Shown: one piece after another, positions 38,191 through 45,634 of the stretch
Layout of the letters: every line of letters begins with the position of its first letter
Position numbering within the stretch: the stretch's first letter is position 1
Source of the DNA: Oryzomonas sp.
GTDB lineage: Bacteria > Desulfobacterota > Desulfuromonadia > Geobacterales > Pseudopelobacteraceae
Reading direction: 5' to 3'
NCBI GenBank assembly: GCA_031292255.1
Contig: JARLHN010000016.1
Location: forward strand, 124,001-188,000
DNA: 64,000 nt
Made by a program: the position numbers and the translations under genes
The notes under the pieces: model-generated
The model's database searches: none
What the model saw: the letters and a program-made list of their open reading frames with translations, nothing else
What the model was told of the DNA's origin: nothing

Positions 38191-38231
38191 GGGGTGCCCA
38201 CAGGCTCACCCATAGGAAGGTGAGGAACATC

Positions 38232-40991
38232 ATGGCAAAACCCGACTGGTACGATGCAACCGACTGCGAAACCAACGACAAGGGCGCACCGAAGTTCTGC
38301 AAAAAATCAGAACCCGGCGAAGGCACCGAGCGCTCCTGCGCCTACGACGGCGCCCGCGTCGTATTGATGCCGATCACGGATGTGATCCATCTGGTACACG
38401 GTCCCATCGCCTGCGCCGGCAACTCCTGGGATAACCGCGGCGCCCGCTCATCAGGATCGCAACTCTACCGGCGCGGCTTCACGACCGAGATGCTGGAAAA
38501 CGACGTCATCTTCGGCGGCGAAAAGAAGCTTTACAAGGCCATCCTCGATCTGGCGGAGCGTTATCGGGGACAAGCCAGCGCCATCTTCGTCTATGCCACC
38601 TGCGTGACCGCCATGACCGGCGACGACGTGGAGGCGGTCTGCAAGGCCGCCTCGGAAAAGACATCCATCCCGATCATCCCGGTCAACACCCCCGGCTTTA
38701 TCGGCGACAAGAACATCGGCAACCGCCTGGCCGGCGAGATCCTGTTCAAGCACGTGATCGGCACGGCCGAGCCGCCGATACTGGGGGACTACCCCATCAA
38801 CCTGATCGGCGAGTACAACATCGCCGGCGACCTGTGGAGCATGCTGCCGCTCTTCAACCGGCTGGGGATCCAGATCCTTTCCTGTTTCAGCGGGGATGCC
38901 AAATTCAAGGAGTTGCGCTACGCCCACCGGGCCAAGCTTAACATCATCATCTGCTCCAAGTCGCTGACCAACCTGGCCAAAAAGATGCAAAAAACCTACG
39001 GCATGCCCTACCTGGAAGAATCTTTTTACGGTATGACCGATACGGCCAAGGCGCTCAGGGATATTGCCCGCGAACTGGACAATGCCGTCAACGGCCTGGA
39101 AAAGCGGACCATGCAGGACCGGGTGGAACTGCTCCTGGCCGAGGAGGAAGAGCAGTGCCGCCGACGTATTGCCCCTTATCGCGCCCGGCTGGAGGGAAAA
39201 CGGGCCGTGCTTTTCACAGGCGGCGTCAAAACCTGGTCCATGGTCAACTCCCTGCGGGAACTGGGGGTGGAGATACTGGCGGCCGGCACCCAGAACTCGA
39301 CCCTGGAAGACTTCTACCGCATGAAGGCACTGATGCACAAGGACGCAAAAATCATCGAGGACACCTCCACGGCCGGTCTGCTGGCGGTCATGGCCGAGAA
39401 GATGCCGGACCTGATCGTGGCGGGCGGCAAGACCAAGTTCCTGGCGCTCAAGACCAAGACCCCGTTTCTGGACATCAACCATGGGCGTTCCCACCCCTAC
39501 GCCGGTTACGAGGGGATGGTAACCTTTGCCCACCAGCTCGACCTGACGGTCAACAATCCGATCTGGCCTGTTGTGAACGCCCTCGCGCCATGGGAGAAAA
39601 GCGACGACCAGCGGGCCTTCGATGTCGCTGCGGCTGAGGGTCACGCTGCCACGTTCCTGTCCGAGGACCTCTCCTCCTCGCGGGTCAAGGTGTCCACCAA
39701 GTACGCCACGGTCAATCCGCAGAAAAACTCCCCGGCCCTGGGCGCAACCATGGCCTATCTGGGGATCGACAACATGCTGGGACTGTTGCACGGGGCCCAG
39801 GGATGCTCGACCTTCATCCGCCTGCAACTGTCGCGGCATTACAAGGAATCCATCGCCCTCAACTGCACCGCCATGAGCGAGGATACGGCCATCTTCGGCG
39901 GCTGGGAGAACCTTAAGAAGGGGATCAAGCGGGTGATCGACAAATTCAGGCCCGAGGTGGTCGGCATCATGACCTCGGGTTTGACCGAAACCATGGGTGA
40001 CGACGTACAGAGCGCCATTGTCCACTTCCGCCTGGAAAACCCCGAATATGCCGGCGTGCCGATAGTGTGGGCATCCACCCCGGATTATTGCGGCTCCTTG
40101 CAGGAAGGATACGCCGCCACCGTTGAAGCGATCGTAGCCACCCTGCCGGAAGGGGGGCCGGCCGTCGAGAGACAGGTCAACCTGCTGCCGGGCGCGCACC
40201 TCACTCCGGCAGACGTGGAAGAGATCAAGGAGTTGGCCGAATCCTTCGGCCTGACCGTGCTGACCATCCCGGACATCGCCAATGCCATGGACGGGCACGT
40301 TGACGATGTGGTTTCGCCGCTCTCCACCGGCGGTATTGCGGTAGATGATATTCGCAAGGCGGGACGGAGCGTGGCAACGCTGTACATCGGCGACTCCCTG
40401 GCCAAGGCCGGAATGAAATTGAACGAGAAATTCGGCATCCCGGCCTACGGGTTCAGCTCACTGACCGGCCTGGCCGAGACCGACCGCTTCATGGAGACGC
40501 TCAGCGTCATCGCCGGACGCCCCGTGCCGGAAAAACACCGCCGCTGGCGAAGCCGCCTGATGGACGCCATGCTGGACAGCCACTACCAGTTCGGCACCAA
40601 GAAGGTGGCCCTTGCCCTGGAGTCGGACAACCTCAAGGGGCTGACAACCTTCCTGCACGGCATGGGCTGCGAGATCCAGGCGGCCCTCAGCGCCACCCGC
40701 ACGCGGGGCCTGGACGGCCTGCCGAGCGAAAACGTCTTTGTCGGTGACCTGGAAGACTTGGAAGCGGCGGCCCAGGGCGTCGATCTGCTGGTGGCCAACT
40801 CGAATGGCCGCCAGGCAGCCGGCAAGCTCAAAATCGGTGCGCACCTGCGGGCGGGACTGCCGGTCTTTGACCGACTGGGCGCCCACCAGAAGGTATGGGT
40901 CGGCTACCGGGGGACGATGAACCTGGTCTTCGAGGTGGCCAACCTGTTCCAGGCCAATGCCAAGGAAGCACAGAAGCTGGCGCACAACTGA
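38232..40991 (+). CDS. nifEN: Fused NifE-NifN, FeMo-cofactor maturation scaffold
   Basis: The 919-residue protein joins NifE (about residues 1-460) and NifN (about 475-919). NifEN is the scaffold on which the NifB-derived cluster becomes FeMo-co. NifE features are GTERSCAYDGARV, HGPIACAGNSWDNRG and YATCVTAMTGDD with their cluster-ligating cysteines. NifN features are NPQKNSPALGATMAYLGID, LLHGAQGCSTF and MTSGLTETMGDD. In most diazotrophs these are two genes; fusion is known in Geobacter relatives. The ATG at 38232 (GAGG six bases upstream) is preferred over a GTG at 38220. It is the first gene after a sigma-54 promoter; nifHDK are not in the window. Confidence 0.96.
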   Translation: MAKPDWYDATDCETNDKGAPKFCKKSEPGEGTERSCAYDGARVVLMPITDVIHLVHGPIACAGNSWDNRGARSSGSQLYRRGFTTEMLENDVIFGGEKKLYKAILDLAERYRGQASAIFVYATCVTAMTGDDVEAVCKAASEKTSIPIIPVNTPGFIGDKNIGNRLAGEILFKHVIGTAEPPILGDYPINLIGEYNIAGDLWSMLPLFNRLGIQILSCFSGDAKFKELRYAHRAKLNIIICSKSLTNLAKKMQKTYGMPYLEESFYGMTDTAKALRDIARELDNAVNGLEKRTMQDRVELLLAEEEEQCRRRIAPYRARLEGKRAVLFTGGVKTWSMVNSLRELGVEILAAGTQNSTLEDFYRMKALMHKDAKIIEDTSTAGLLAVMAEKMPDLIVAGGKTKFLALKTKTPFLDINHGRSHPYAGYEGMVTFAHQLDLTVNNPIWPVVNALAPWEKSDDQRAFDVAAAEGHAATFLSEDLSSSRVKVSTKYATVNPQKNSPALGATMAYLGIDNMLGLLHGAQGCSTFIRLQLSRHYKESIALNCTAMSEDTAIFGGWENLKKGIKRVIDKFRPEVVGIMTSGLTETMGDDVQSAIVHFRLENPEYAGVPIVWASTPDYCGSLQEGYAATVEAIVATLPEGGPAVERQVNLLPGAHLTPADVEEIKELAESFGLTVLTIPDIANAMDGHVDDVVSPLSTGGIAVDDIRKAGRSVATLYIGDSLAKAGMKLNEKFGIPAYGFSSLTGLAETDRFMETLSVIAGRPVPEKHRRWRSRLMDAMLDSHYQFGTKKVALALESDNLKGLTTFLHGMGCEIQAALSATRTRGLDGLPSENVFVGDLEDLEAAAQGVDLLVANSNGRQAAGKLKIGAHLRAGLPVFDRLGAHQKVWVGYRGTMNLVFEVANLFQANAKEAQKLAHN

Positions 40992-41048
40992 AAAGTTTTT
41001 TCGCTACAGATCAGTCAGAGAACACCTGTGGCAGCAAAGGAGCCAACC

Positions 41049-41435
41049 ATGAAAATAGCATTTACCTCCTCAACCGGCGAGATGATCGATCAGCACTTCG
41101 GGCAGTGCCAGAGTTTCCACATCTGGGAGGTCGGCCCTGACGAAGCGGAGTTCCTCACGACCATCAGCACCATCACAACGGCCGAAGACGAGGAAGACCG
41201 CATTATGGCCAGGGCCATGGCCATCGCCGACTGCGCCATCGTCTATACCATGCAGATCGGTGGCCCGGCGGCGGCCAAGCTGGTCGCCCGAAAGATCCAC
41301 CCGATGAAGACCGGCTCGGAGGTAAGCCTGAAGGAGACCGTCGAACGGCTTCAGGAAGTGCTGCGCGGCAACCCGCCGCCATGGCTAAGAAAGGCGATGA
41401 ACAAGGAACAGGCCACATCGTTTTTAGAGGATTGA
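41049..41435 (+). CDS. nifX: NifX, nitrogenase cofactor carrier protein
   Basis: The 128-residue protein begins MKIAFTSSTGEMIDQHFGQC, the fold of the NifX/NifY/NifB-C domain that binds FeMo-co precursors, and ends with the NifX-typical GNPPPWLRKA. It shuttles NifB-co or the VK cluster to or from NifEN. The ATG has AAGGAG six bases upstream; an in-frame ATG at 41028 lacks a site. It lies 57 bases after nifEN and is co-transcribed with it. Confidence 0.93.
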   Translation: MKIAFTSSTGEMIDQHFGQCQSFHIWEVGPDEAEFLTTISTITTAEDEEDRIMARAMAIADCAIVYTMQIGGPAAAKLVARKIHPMKTGSEVSLKETVERLQEVLRGNPPPWLRKAMNKEQATSFLED

Positions 41436-41492
41436 GACCCACAACGTGCGCTACATGCGCCACACCACACAACCATAACGGAGGAAAGAATC

Positions 41493-41756
41493 ATGGCTTA
41501 CATCACTGCACTGACAAAAAACAAACAAGAGTGGACCCCCCAATTCATCAAGTCCCTCGACGAAGAGACCTGTATCGGTTGCGGCCGCTGCTTCAAGGTC
41601 TGCGCCCACGACGTCCTGGCGTTCGAAGAGTTGGACGAGGACGATTCGGCCAAGATGTTCATGAAGATCGAGAACGACGGCAACTGCATCGGCTGCCAGG
41701 CGTGCGGACGTACCTGTTCGAAAAAATGTTTTACCTTTGAACCGGTCGTACTGTAG
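41493..41756 (+). CDS. fdxB: Nif-associated ferredoxin (ferredoxin III type, FdxB-like)
   Basis: The 87-residue ferredoxin has two cluster motifs, CIGCGRCFKVC and CIGCQACGRTCSKKC, each able to ligate a [4Fe-4S] centre, separated by a long acidic stretch (EELDEDDSAKM). The second motif has an altered spacing typical of the nif-specific ferredoxin III group. It could donate electrons during cofactor assembly or to nitrogenase. GGAGG precedes the start, and it follows nifX by 57 bases. Confidence 0.92.
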   Translation: MAYITALTKNKQEWTPQFIKSLDEETCIGCGRCFKVCAHDVLAFEELDEDDSAKMFMKIENDGNCIGCQACGRTCSKKCFTFEPVVL

Positions 41757-41784
41757 AAGGTTGGTCACGGTCCGGCAGGTCTAA

Positions 41785-41913
41785 CAGGTTGCAGAAAATC
41801 GTCATGATGAGGCTGGTATGCAAGGCGCAAGCGAACGGGGAACTTGGTATGTTGAGTTTTTGAGTAAGCGGCAACGCCGCAGACCGGCCCCGCAATAGAT
41901 TTTCAACAACCTG
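41785..41913. repeat. 129-bp element with CAGGTTG...CAACCTG ends (family C)
   Basis: The left end CAGGTTGCAGAAAATCGTCA and right end CCGCAATAGATTTTCAACAA (then CCTG) match the copy at 34009-34150. It is inserted within the nif gene group, between the ferredoxin and the second NifX-like gene. Confidence 0.8.
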
Positions 41914-41948
41914 CTAAAGATCTGCCGGATCATGGCAAGGGAGGTAGT

Positions 41949-42278
41949 ATGCTCATCGCGGTCGCATCCAAGGATGGCAGGGAAATCAACCAGCACTTCG
42001 GACATGCCGAGCGTTTTCTTATTTACGATGTTGAACAAAACGAAGCCAGGCTGGTGGACGAGAAGAAGGTGGAACGCTATTGCAGCTTCAACCCGGATAA
42101 CCCGTTGCGCGGCCATGCCCTGAAGGGGATTGCCGAAGCCTTGCAGGGATGCCGGGCGGTGGTGACGGCCCAGATGGGCGAACACCCCCAGGGAGAACTG
42201 GAAAAACTGGGGATTGAGCCATTCGTGGTATCGGGGCCGATTAAAGCCACGCTGGTGGAACTGGTAAAAATGCTGTAA
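41949..42278 (+). CDS. Second NifX/NifB-C-like cofactor-binding protein
   Basis: The 109-residue protein is a single dinitrogenase iron-molybdenum cofactor-binding domain: MLIAVASKDGREINQHFGHAERF, then GCRAVVTAQMGEHPQGELEKLGIEPF. It is closer to the C-terminal domain of NifB and to small VnfX/NafY-like proteins than to the NifX at 41049, lacks the PPPWLRKA tail and is shorter. It probably binds FeMo-co or its precursor. GGGAGG lies upstream. Its stop codon touches a 125-bp repeat. Confidence 0.88.
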   Translation: MLIAVASKDGREINQHFGHAERFLIYDVEQNEARLVDEKKVERYCSFNPDNPLRGHALKGIAEALQGCRAVVTAQMGEHPQGELEKLGIEPFVVSGPIKATLVELVKML

Positions 42279-42402
42279 TACTGAATCCAAATCAAGGTGC
42301 TATCTTTGTTGGCTCGTCCTCGGCTCCGCTACGTACTGCCGGTACGCCTTCGTCGCCTCAATCCTCGCCGCCTCGATTTCATCCTTGATTCGAAATCGGT
42401 AT
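42278..42402. repeat. 125-bp interspersed repeat, family B copy 2 (inverted)
   Basis: Relative to the copies at 6565 and 62475 this one is reversed. The ends are ATACTGAATCCAAATCAAGG and, inverted, CCTTGATTCGAAATCGGTAT. It abuts the stop codon of the NifX-like gene and fills the space before draT. Confidence 0.85.
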
Positions 42403-42449
42403 GCCGCCTCCGTTCAACTGCGCACCCTTTCACAATGAGGTGATAACCT

Positions 42450-43247
42450 GTGGAAAACGGTTCCTTTAATTATTGCAACCTGCCCCCGTGGGTTATCGCC
42501 TCGCGCCATTTTAACGACAACCCCCAGCCGTTGGAGATTCAAGGCGTCAAGGAGGCCAACCACTTCCTGTTCGGGAAGCTGGACGCCATTCCCTCCCAGG
42601 AAGAGCGCGCCCTGATCTTCAACGATTACATGTCGGTCAAGTTCCAACTCCACCATTGGCAGGACCAGGCCACCGACACGGCCCGCAAGAGCATCAAGAA
42701 CAGCTATCTGCGCTTCCTGCGCGGCTGGATGATGGACTCCAACTCCATAGAAGGGGCGGTACTCAAACGCTGGGTCGAAAGCCGCATCGGCATTACCCCC
42801 ACCTTCCACCGCGCCATGATTTCAAACATCCACAGCGAGGCATACTTCGAATACTCGGTGGATGTCATGAAGGGGAGTGCCCGCACCAACGCCATCCAAT
42901 CGCAACTCGACCTGCTTTATGAATACTGCCAGTACGAGTTGGTCCGCAAATATCCGGCAACGCAAGCCGTCTTCCTCTATCGCGGCACTTACGATGCAAG
43001 CGAACACAGCGTGCTGGAGCAGATCGGCAAACGCGAACAGGTCGTCCGCCTGAACAACCTGGTTTCGTTCACCTCGGACGAGGAGCGGGCCTGGGAATTC
43101 GGCTCCACCGTGTGGCAGGTTTACGTACCGCTCAGCAAGATCTTCTTTTACAACGACCTGCTCCCCGGCAGCATCATGAAGGGAGAGGGAGAGTACCTGG
43201 TCATCGGCGGCGAATACCGGGTGCGCCAGGTGATGTGCACCCTCTGA
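42450..43247 (+). CDS. draT: NAD+-dinitrogenase-reductase ADP-ribosyltransferase
   Basis: The 265-residue enzyme switches off nitrogenase by ADP-ribosylating an arginine of NifH when ammonium or darkness/energy limitation is sensed. The R-S-E catalytic pattern is visible: Arg in FLYRGTYDASE, Ser in VSFTSDEERAWEFGS, and the E-x-E in KGEGEYLVIGGEYRV. The N-terminal NYCNLPPWVIASRHFND is typical of DraT. It starts at GTG with GAGGTG upstream. The reversing hydrolase gene draG and a PII gene are not in the window. Confidence 0.93.
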   Translation: MENGSFNYCNLPPWVIASRHFNDNPQPLEIQGVKEANHFLFGKLDAIPSQEERALIFNDYMSVKFQLHHWQDQATDTARKSIKNSYLRFLRGWMMDSNSIEGAVLKRWVESRIGITPTFHRAMISNIHSEAYFEYSVDVMKGSARTNAIQSQLDLLYEYCQYELVRKYPATQAVFLYRGTYDASEHSVLEQIGKREQVVRLNNLVSFTSDEERAWEFGSTVWQVYVPLSKIFFYNDLLPGSIMKGEGEYLVIGGEYRVRQVMCTL

Positions 43248-43320
43248 CAGACCGCTGAAAAAACGTTATGAGGAAGACCGGATGCCGGGCGCCCGACAGG
43301 GGCAGCCGACAGGCGGGGTC
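43248..43320. repeat. Degenerate half of a family C element
   Basis: CAGACCGCTGAAAAAACGTT followed by ATGAGGAAGACCGGATGCC and CGGAGCAGCC-like sequence resembles the left half of the 34009-34150 element. No matching right end is seen. It begins at the draT stop codon. Confidence 0.5.
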
Positions 43321-43338
43321 ACACCTGATCCCGAAGAG

Positions 43339-43803
43339 TTACGCAGATATTGCGGATAAGTGTTTGCTTTCCACCTTCCACGACAGCATCTCCGCTATCT
43401 TCCCCGCCACCTCCCCCGTCAACACGGGACAAATCCCCTTGTCATTGCCGGTGCGGATGGTCTTGCAGCAGGTTACGCCGTATTTTCCCTTGAACCAGGC
43501 ATGCAGTTCCCGGGTAAGATGGGCGATCAGCTTCTTGTCTTCCCTCAGCACCAGCCCCAGCCCCACGGTGGCGCCGGAGACGGCGCCGCACATACAGCCG
43601 GAGCCGGAACCGCCGCCGAAGCCGCTGGCCATCTGCACTACCTCCTCGGGCAGGTCGGGACGAAAATGGTTCCTGACCACCGCCAGCACCGCCTCGGCGC
43701 AATGATATCTTCCCGAACGGTAAAGCTCCTCGGCCTCGATCCGGCACTTTTCGGCCACTTCCATTCCTTCCAATGACGATTGTGCGTTTTTTGACCAGAA
43801 CAT
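43339..43803 (-). CDS. C_GCAxxG_C_C family redox/metal protein
   Basis: The 154-residue protein has the family pattern: Cys-Ala in YHCAEAV, GFGGGSGSGCMCGAVSGATVGLG, then CCKTI and the C-terminal ICPVLTGEVA. The conserved cysteines suggest a metal or redox centre, but no biochemical function is established. ATG at 43803 has AGAGG five bases upstream. It lies 126 bases downstream of pal on the same strand, beyond pal's terminator. Confidence 0.85.
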   Translation of the reverse strand: MFWSKNAQSSLEGMEVAEKCRIEAEELYRSGRYHCAEAVLAVVRNHFRPDLPEEVVQMASGFGGGSGSGCMCGAVSGATVGLGLVLREDKKLIAHLTRELHAWFKGKYGVTCCKTIRTGNDKGICPVLTGEVAGKIAEMLSWKVESKHLSAISA

Positions 43804-43861
43804 GAACACCTCTTTCTTGCAGGAATGAAGGGGATAAACAGAATAAAAATCTTATTTTGAT

Positions 43862-43898
43862 AAAAATGCGCCGGGATGCGGTCAGCATCCCGGCGCAT
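43862..43898 (-). terminator. Intrinsic terminator of pal
   Basis: ATGCGCCGGGATGC (43866-43879) and its perfect complement at 43885-43898 form a 14-bp stem. On the minus strand it is followed by TTTTTA. Confidence 0.9.
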
Positions 43899-43929
43899 AT
43901 CAACCGGCGTATATGTATCAACAAACCCG

Positions 43930-44523
43930 CTACTGCATGATAGCGAATTCGTCCCGTCTGTTCTTTGCCCAGGCCGCCTCGTCGTGCCCTTCAACCGCCG
44001 GCTTTTCCTTGCCGTAGCTGATGGTGGAGAGGCGGTCGGGGGCAACGCCCAGGGTGATCAGATATTGCTGGGCCGATTTTGCACGGCGCTCTCCCAGAGC
44101 CAGATTGTATTCGGCCGAACCACGTTCGTCGCAATTCCCGGCAATCTGTATCTTGATGGTGGGTTTGCCCTTCAGGAGAATATCGGCGTTTTTGCTGAGC
44201 ACGTCACGGGCATCCTTGCTCAGGTCGGATTTATCAAAATCAAAATAGATGTTTTCAAAGGCGGTCTCCTGGGCAGGAGCCGTGGCAGCCTGCTGGGCCT
44301 CTGCCTGTTTGATCGGCTCGGCGGCCGGAGTCGCGGACTCAGGTTTGGCCGGAGTCGGCATTGCCGACTGGTTGGCTCCCGCCCTGGGCGCTTCCGAAGT
44401 CCTTGCCGGCTGGGCCTGGGCAACCGGTTCCTCGCTCTTCACTGACTCTTTGTGTGCGCAACCGCCAGCCAGAAAAACCGTCAGGCTGAGCGCTGCCAGC
44501 GCTATCATCGTCCCTCGTTTCAT
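43930..44523 (-). CDS. pal: Peptidoglycan-associated lipoprotein Pal
   Basis: The 197-residue outer-membrane lipoprotein has the lipobox FLAGGCAHK (Cys22), an Ala/Pro/Glu-rich linker of about 60 residues, and a C-terminal OmpA-like peptidoglycan-binding domain: IYFDFDKSDLS, IAGNCDERGSAEYNLALGERRA, and ISYGKEKPAVEGHDEAAWAKNRR. Pal anchors the outer membrane to the cell wall and is positioned by TolB and the TolQRA motor. The linker is longer than in E. coli. It is separated from tolB by about 3.4 kb of plus-strand transporter genes. Confidence 0.96.
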   Translation of the reverse strand: MKRGTMIALAALSLTVFLAGGCAHKESVKSEEPVAQAQPARTSEAPRAGANQSAMPTPAKPESATPAAEPIKQAEAQQAATAPAQETAFENIYFDFDKSDLSKDARDVLSKNADILLKGKPTIKIQIAGNCDERGSAEYNLALGERRAKSAQQYLITLGVAPDRLSTISYGKEKPAVEGHDEAAWAKNRRDEFAIMQ

Positions 44524-44663
44524 AACAATTCTCCTTATGTGTGTTTATTGTGTCCAGTTACCCGATGTTCCAGTGCAGGCAAATTATACAACAGAAGAAA
44601 AGATTTGCAATTGTAAATCCGGAATAATGCAAGCCCCCTCAGAGCAAATAATTTCTGTAAGGC

Positions 44664-44805
44664 AACCCCCTCCTCTGATGGAGACTTCCAAAGTTTGGCA
44701 GCTCCGTGAGTATGAATTGCTATTGCTGTCTCGGGTTTCATTTTGATGAGCCGATTGCGATCAGGCCCCTTCGAGGGGTCGGCAAACGTAAATGCCCCCT
44801 CTGGC
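44664..44805. repeat. Duplicated non-coding block, copy 1 (upstream of the decayed satP)
   Basis: ACCCCCTC...CTTCCAA, GCCGATTGCGATCA, then GGCCCCTTCGAGG, GTCGGCAAACGTAAATGCCCC follow in the same order as in 46967-47120 (GGCCCCTTCGAGG, TGCCGACAATTTTAATGCCC). The two blocks lie at matching places, ahead of the satP remnant and ahead of satP. The 44524-45634 gap otherwise holds a promoter and the pseudogene. Confidence 0.55.
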
Positions 44806-44832
44806 GAGAGATTTTTACTAAAATAAAGTTTG

Positions 44833-44861
44833 TTGACAATAATATAATACTGCGTTATATT
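44833..44861 (+). promoter_or_regulatory. Strong sigma-70-like promoter upstream of the transporter block
   Basis: TTGACA (44833-44838), a 17-base spacer and TATATT (44856-44861), all in A/T-rich DNA. It could drive the satP remnant and the MFS gene 770 bases downstream. Confidence 0.6.
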
Positions 44862-45252
44862 TTAAATCAAACACGCATGCATTTGATAAACATGCCTCTT
44901 TACTGCATTTCATTTTTTTAGAAACTTCGTGGTGAGGATAAAATAAACATATGCTGTCCACAATGTAGAACAAGCTTTTGATTTTCTGGATATCCTAGTG
45001 GCGAAAGATGCCATGTCTACTTGTTGCTCTATTGGCCAAGCCACTTGGACTTAGCAGAACCTCCAAAATGGCTTGAGGGCTATTCAGGTCTGAGATTAAC
45101 ATCCTGAAATAGCATTTTGAATTGAGTCAAATCATATAAATTAAATTTTATGCCGACGTTTATAGAATGCAGATTTAATAGATCACTGTTTGAGAACTTA
45201 TTTTTATGGAAAGGAGGCGAATTAACGGAACGTTGAGGAATAACGCAGGTAA

Positions 45253-45509
45253 GCAATGGACTGTCTTCACATTTATTTCTTTATTGCATCAATGAAGCAC
45301 CACGCACAACTGGCAATCAGCTTCCTGAGCCTGCTGACCGGTTTTATCGGCTTGAATGTCATGGAATTCACTGGAAACGCGGCTCCGGGAACCTTAGCAG
45401 CTTATGATCTGTTGGCCTGAGCATTCTTCTCTGCCTTATATCTCACGACGGTTGTGGTGTATGCCAATCGGGCATTAAGCTTTCGGTTGGCGCTCCTTGG
45501 ATCAAGTAG
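45253..45509 (+). pseudogene. satP: Decayed C-terminal fragment of a SatP-type acetate transporter
   Basis: The translation FIASMKHHAQLAI...FLSLLTGFIGL and NAAPGTLAAYDLLA aligns with the last 85 residues of the intact satP at 47270. It is interrupted by an in-frame TGA after AYDLLA. A one-base deletion follows (GCCAATCGGG against GCCGAGTCGGG), then sequence matching down to the stop ATCAAGTAG. The first half of the gene is missing. It is a relic of a tandem duplication or of replacement by the MFS gene. Confidence 0.88.
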
Positions 45510-45634
45510 CTTTGTATCGGGAATTATTGATGGTGCTATTTTGACAATCTATTTTGTTTTAATAAACAGGGGCGAACTCCAAACAGGAGTTATTACTTAC
45601 CAGTTGTTTAAAAGGACTTAGAGGAGGTCGGACA

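Noticed and set aside
38451..40298. 615-codon minus-strand open frame
   Set aside because: It is antisense to nifEN and has shadow composition.
18479..43320. Possible CRISPR array from recurring short sequences
   Set aside because: The repeats are dispersed, over 120 bp long and have inverted ends; there is no regular spacing and no cas gene.
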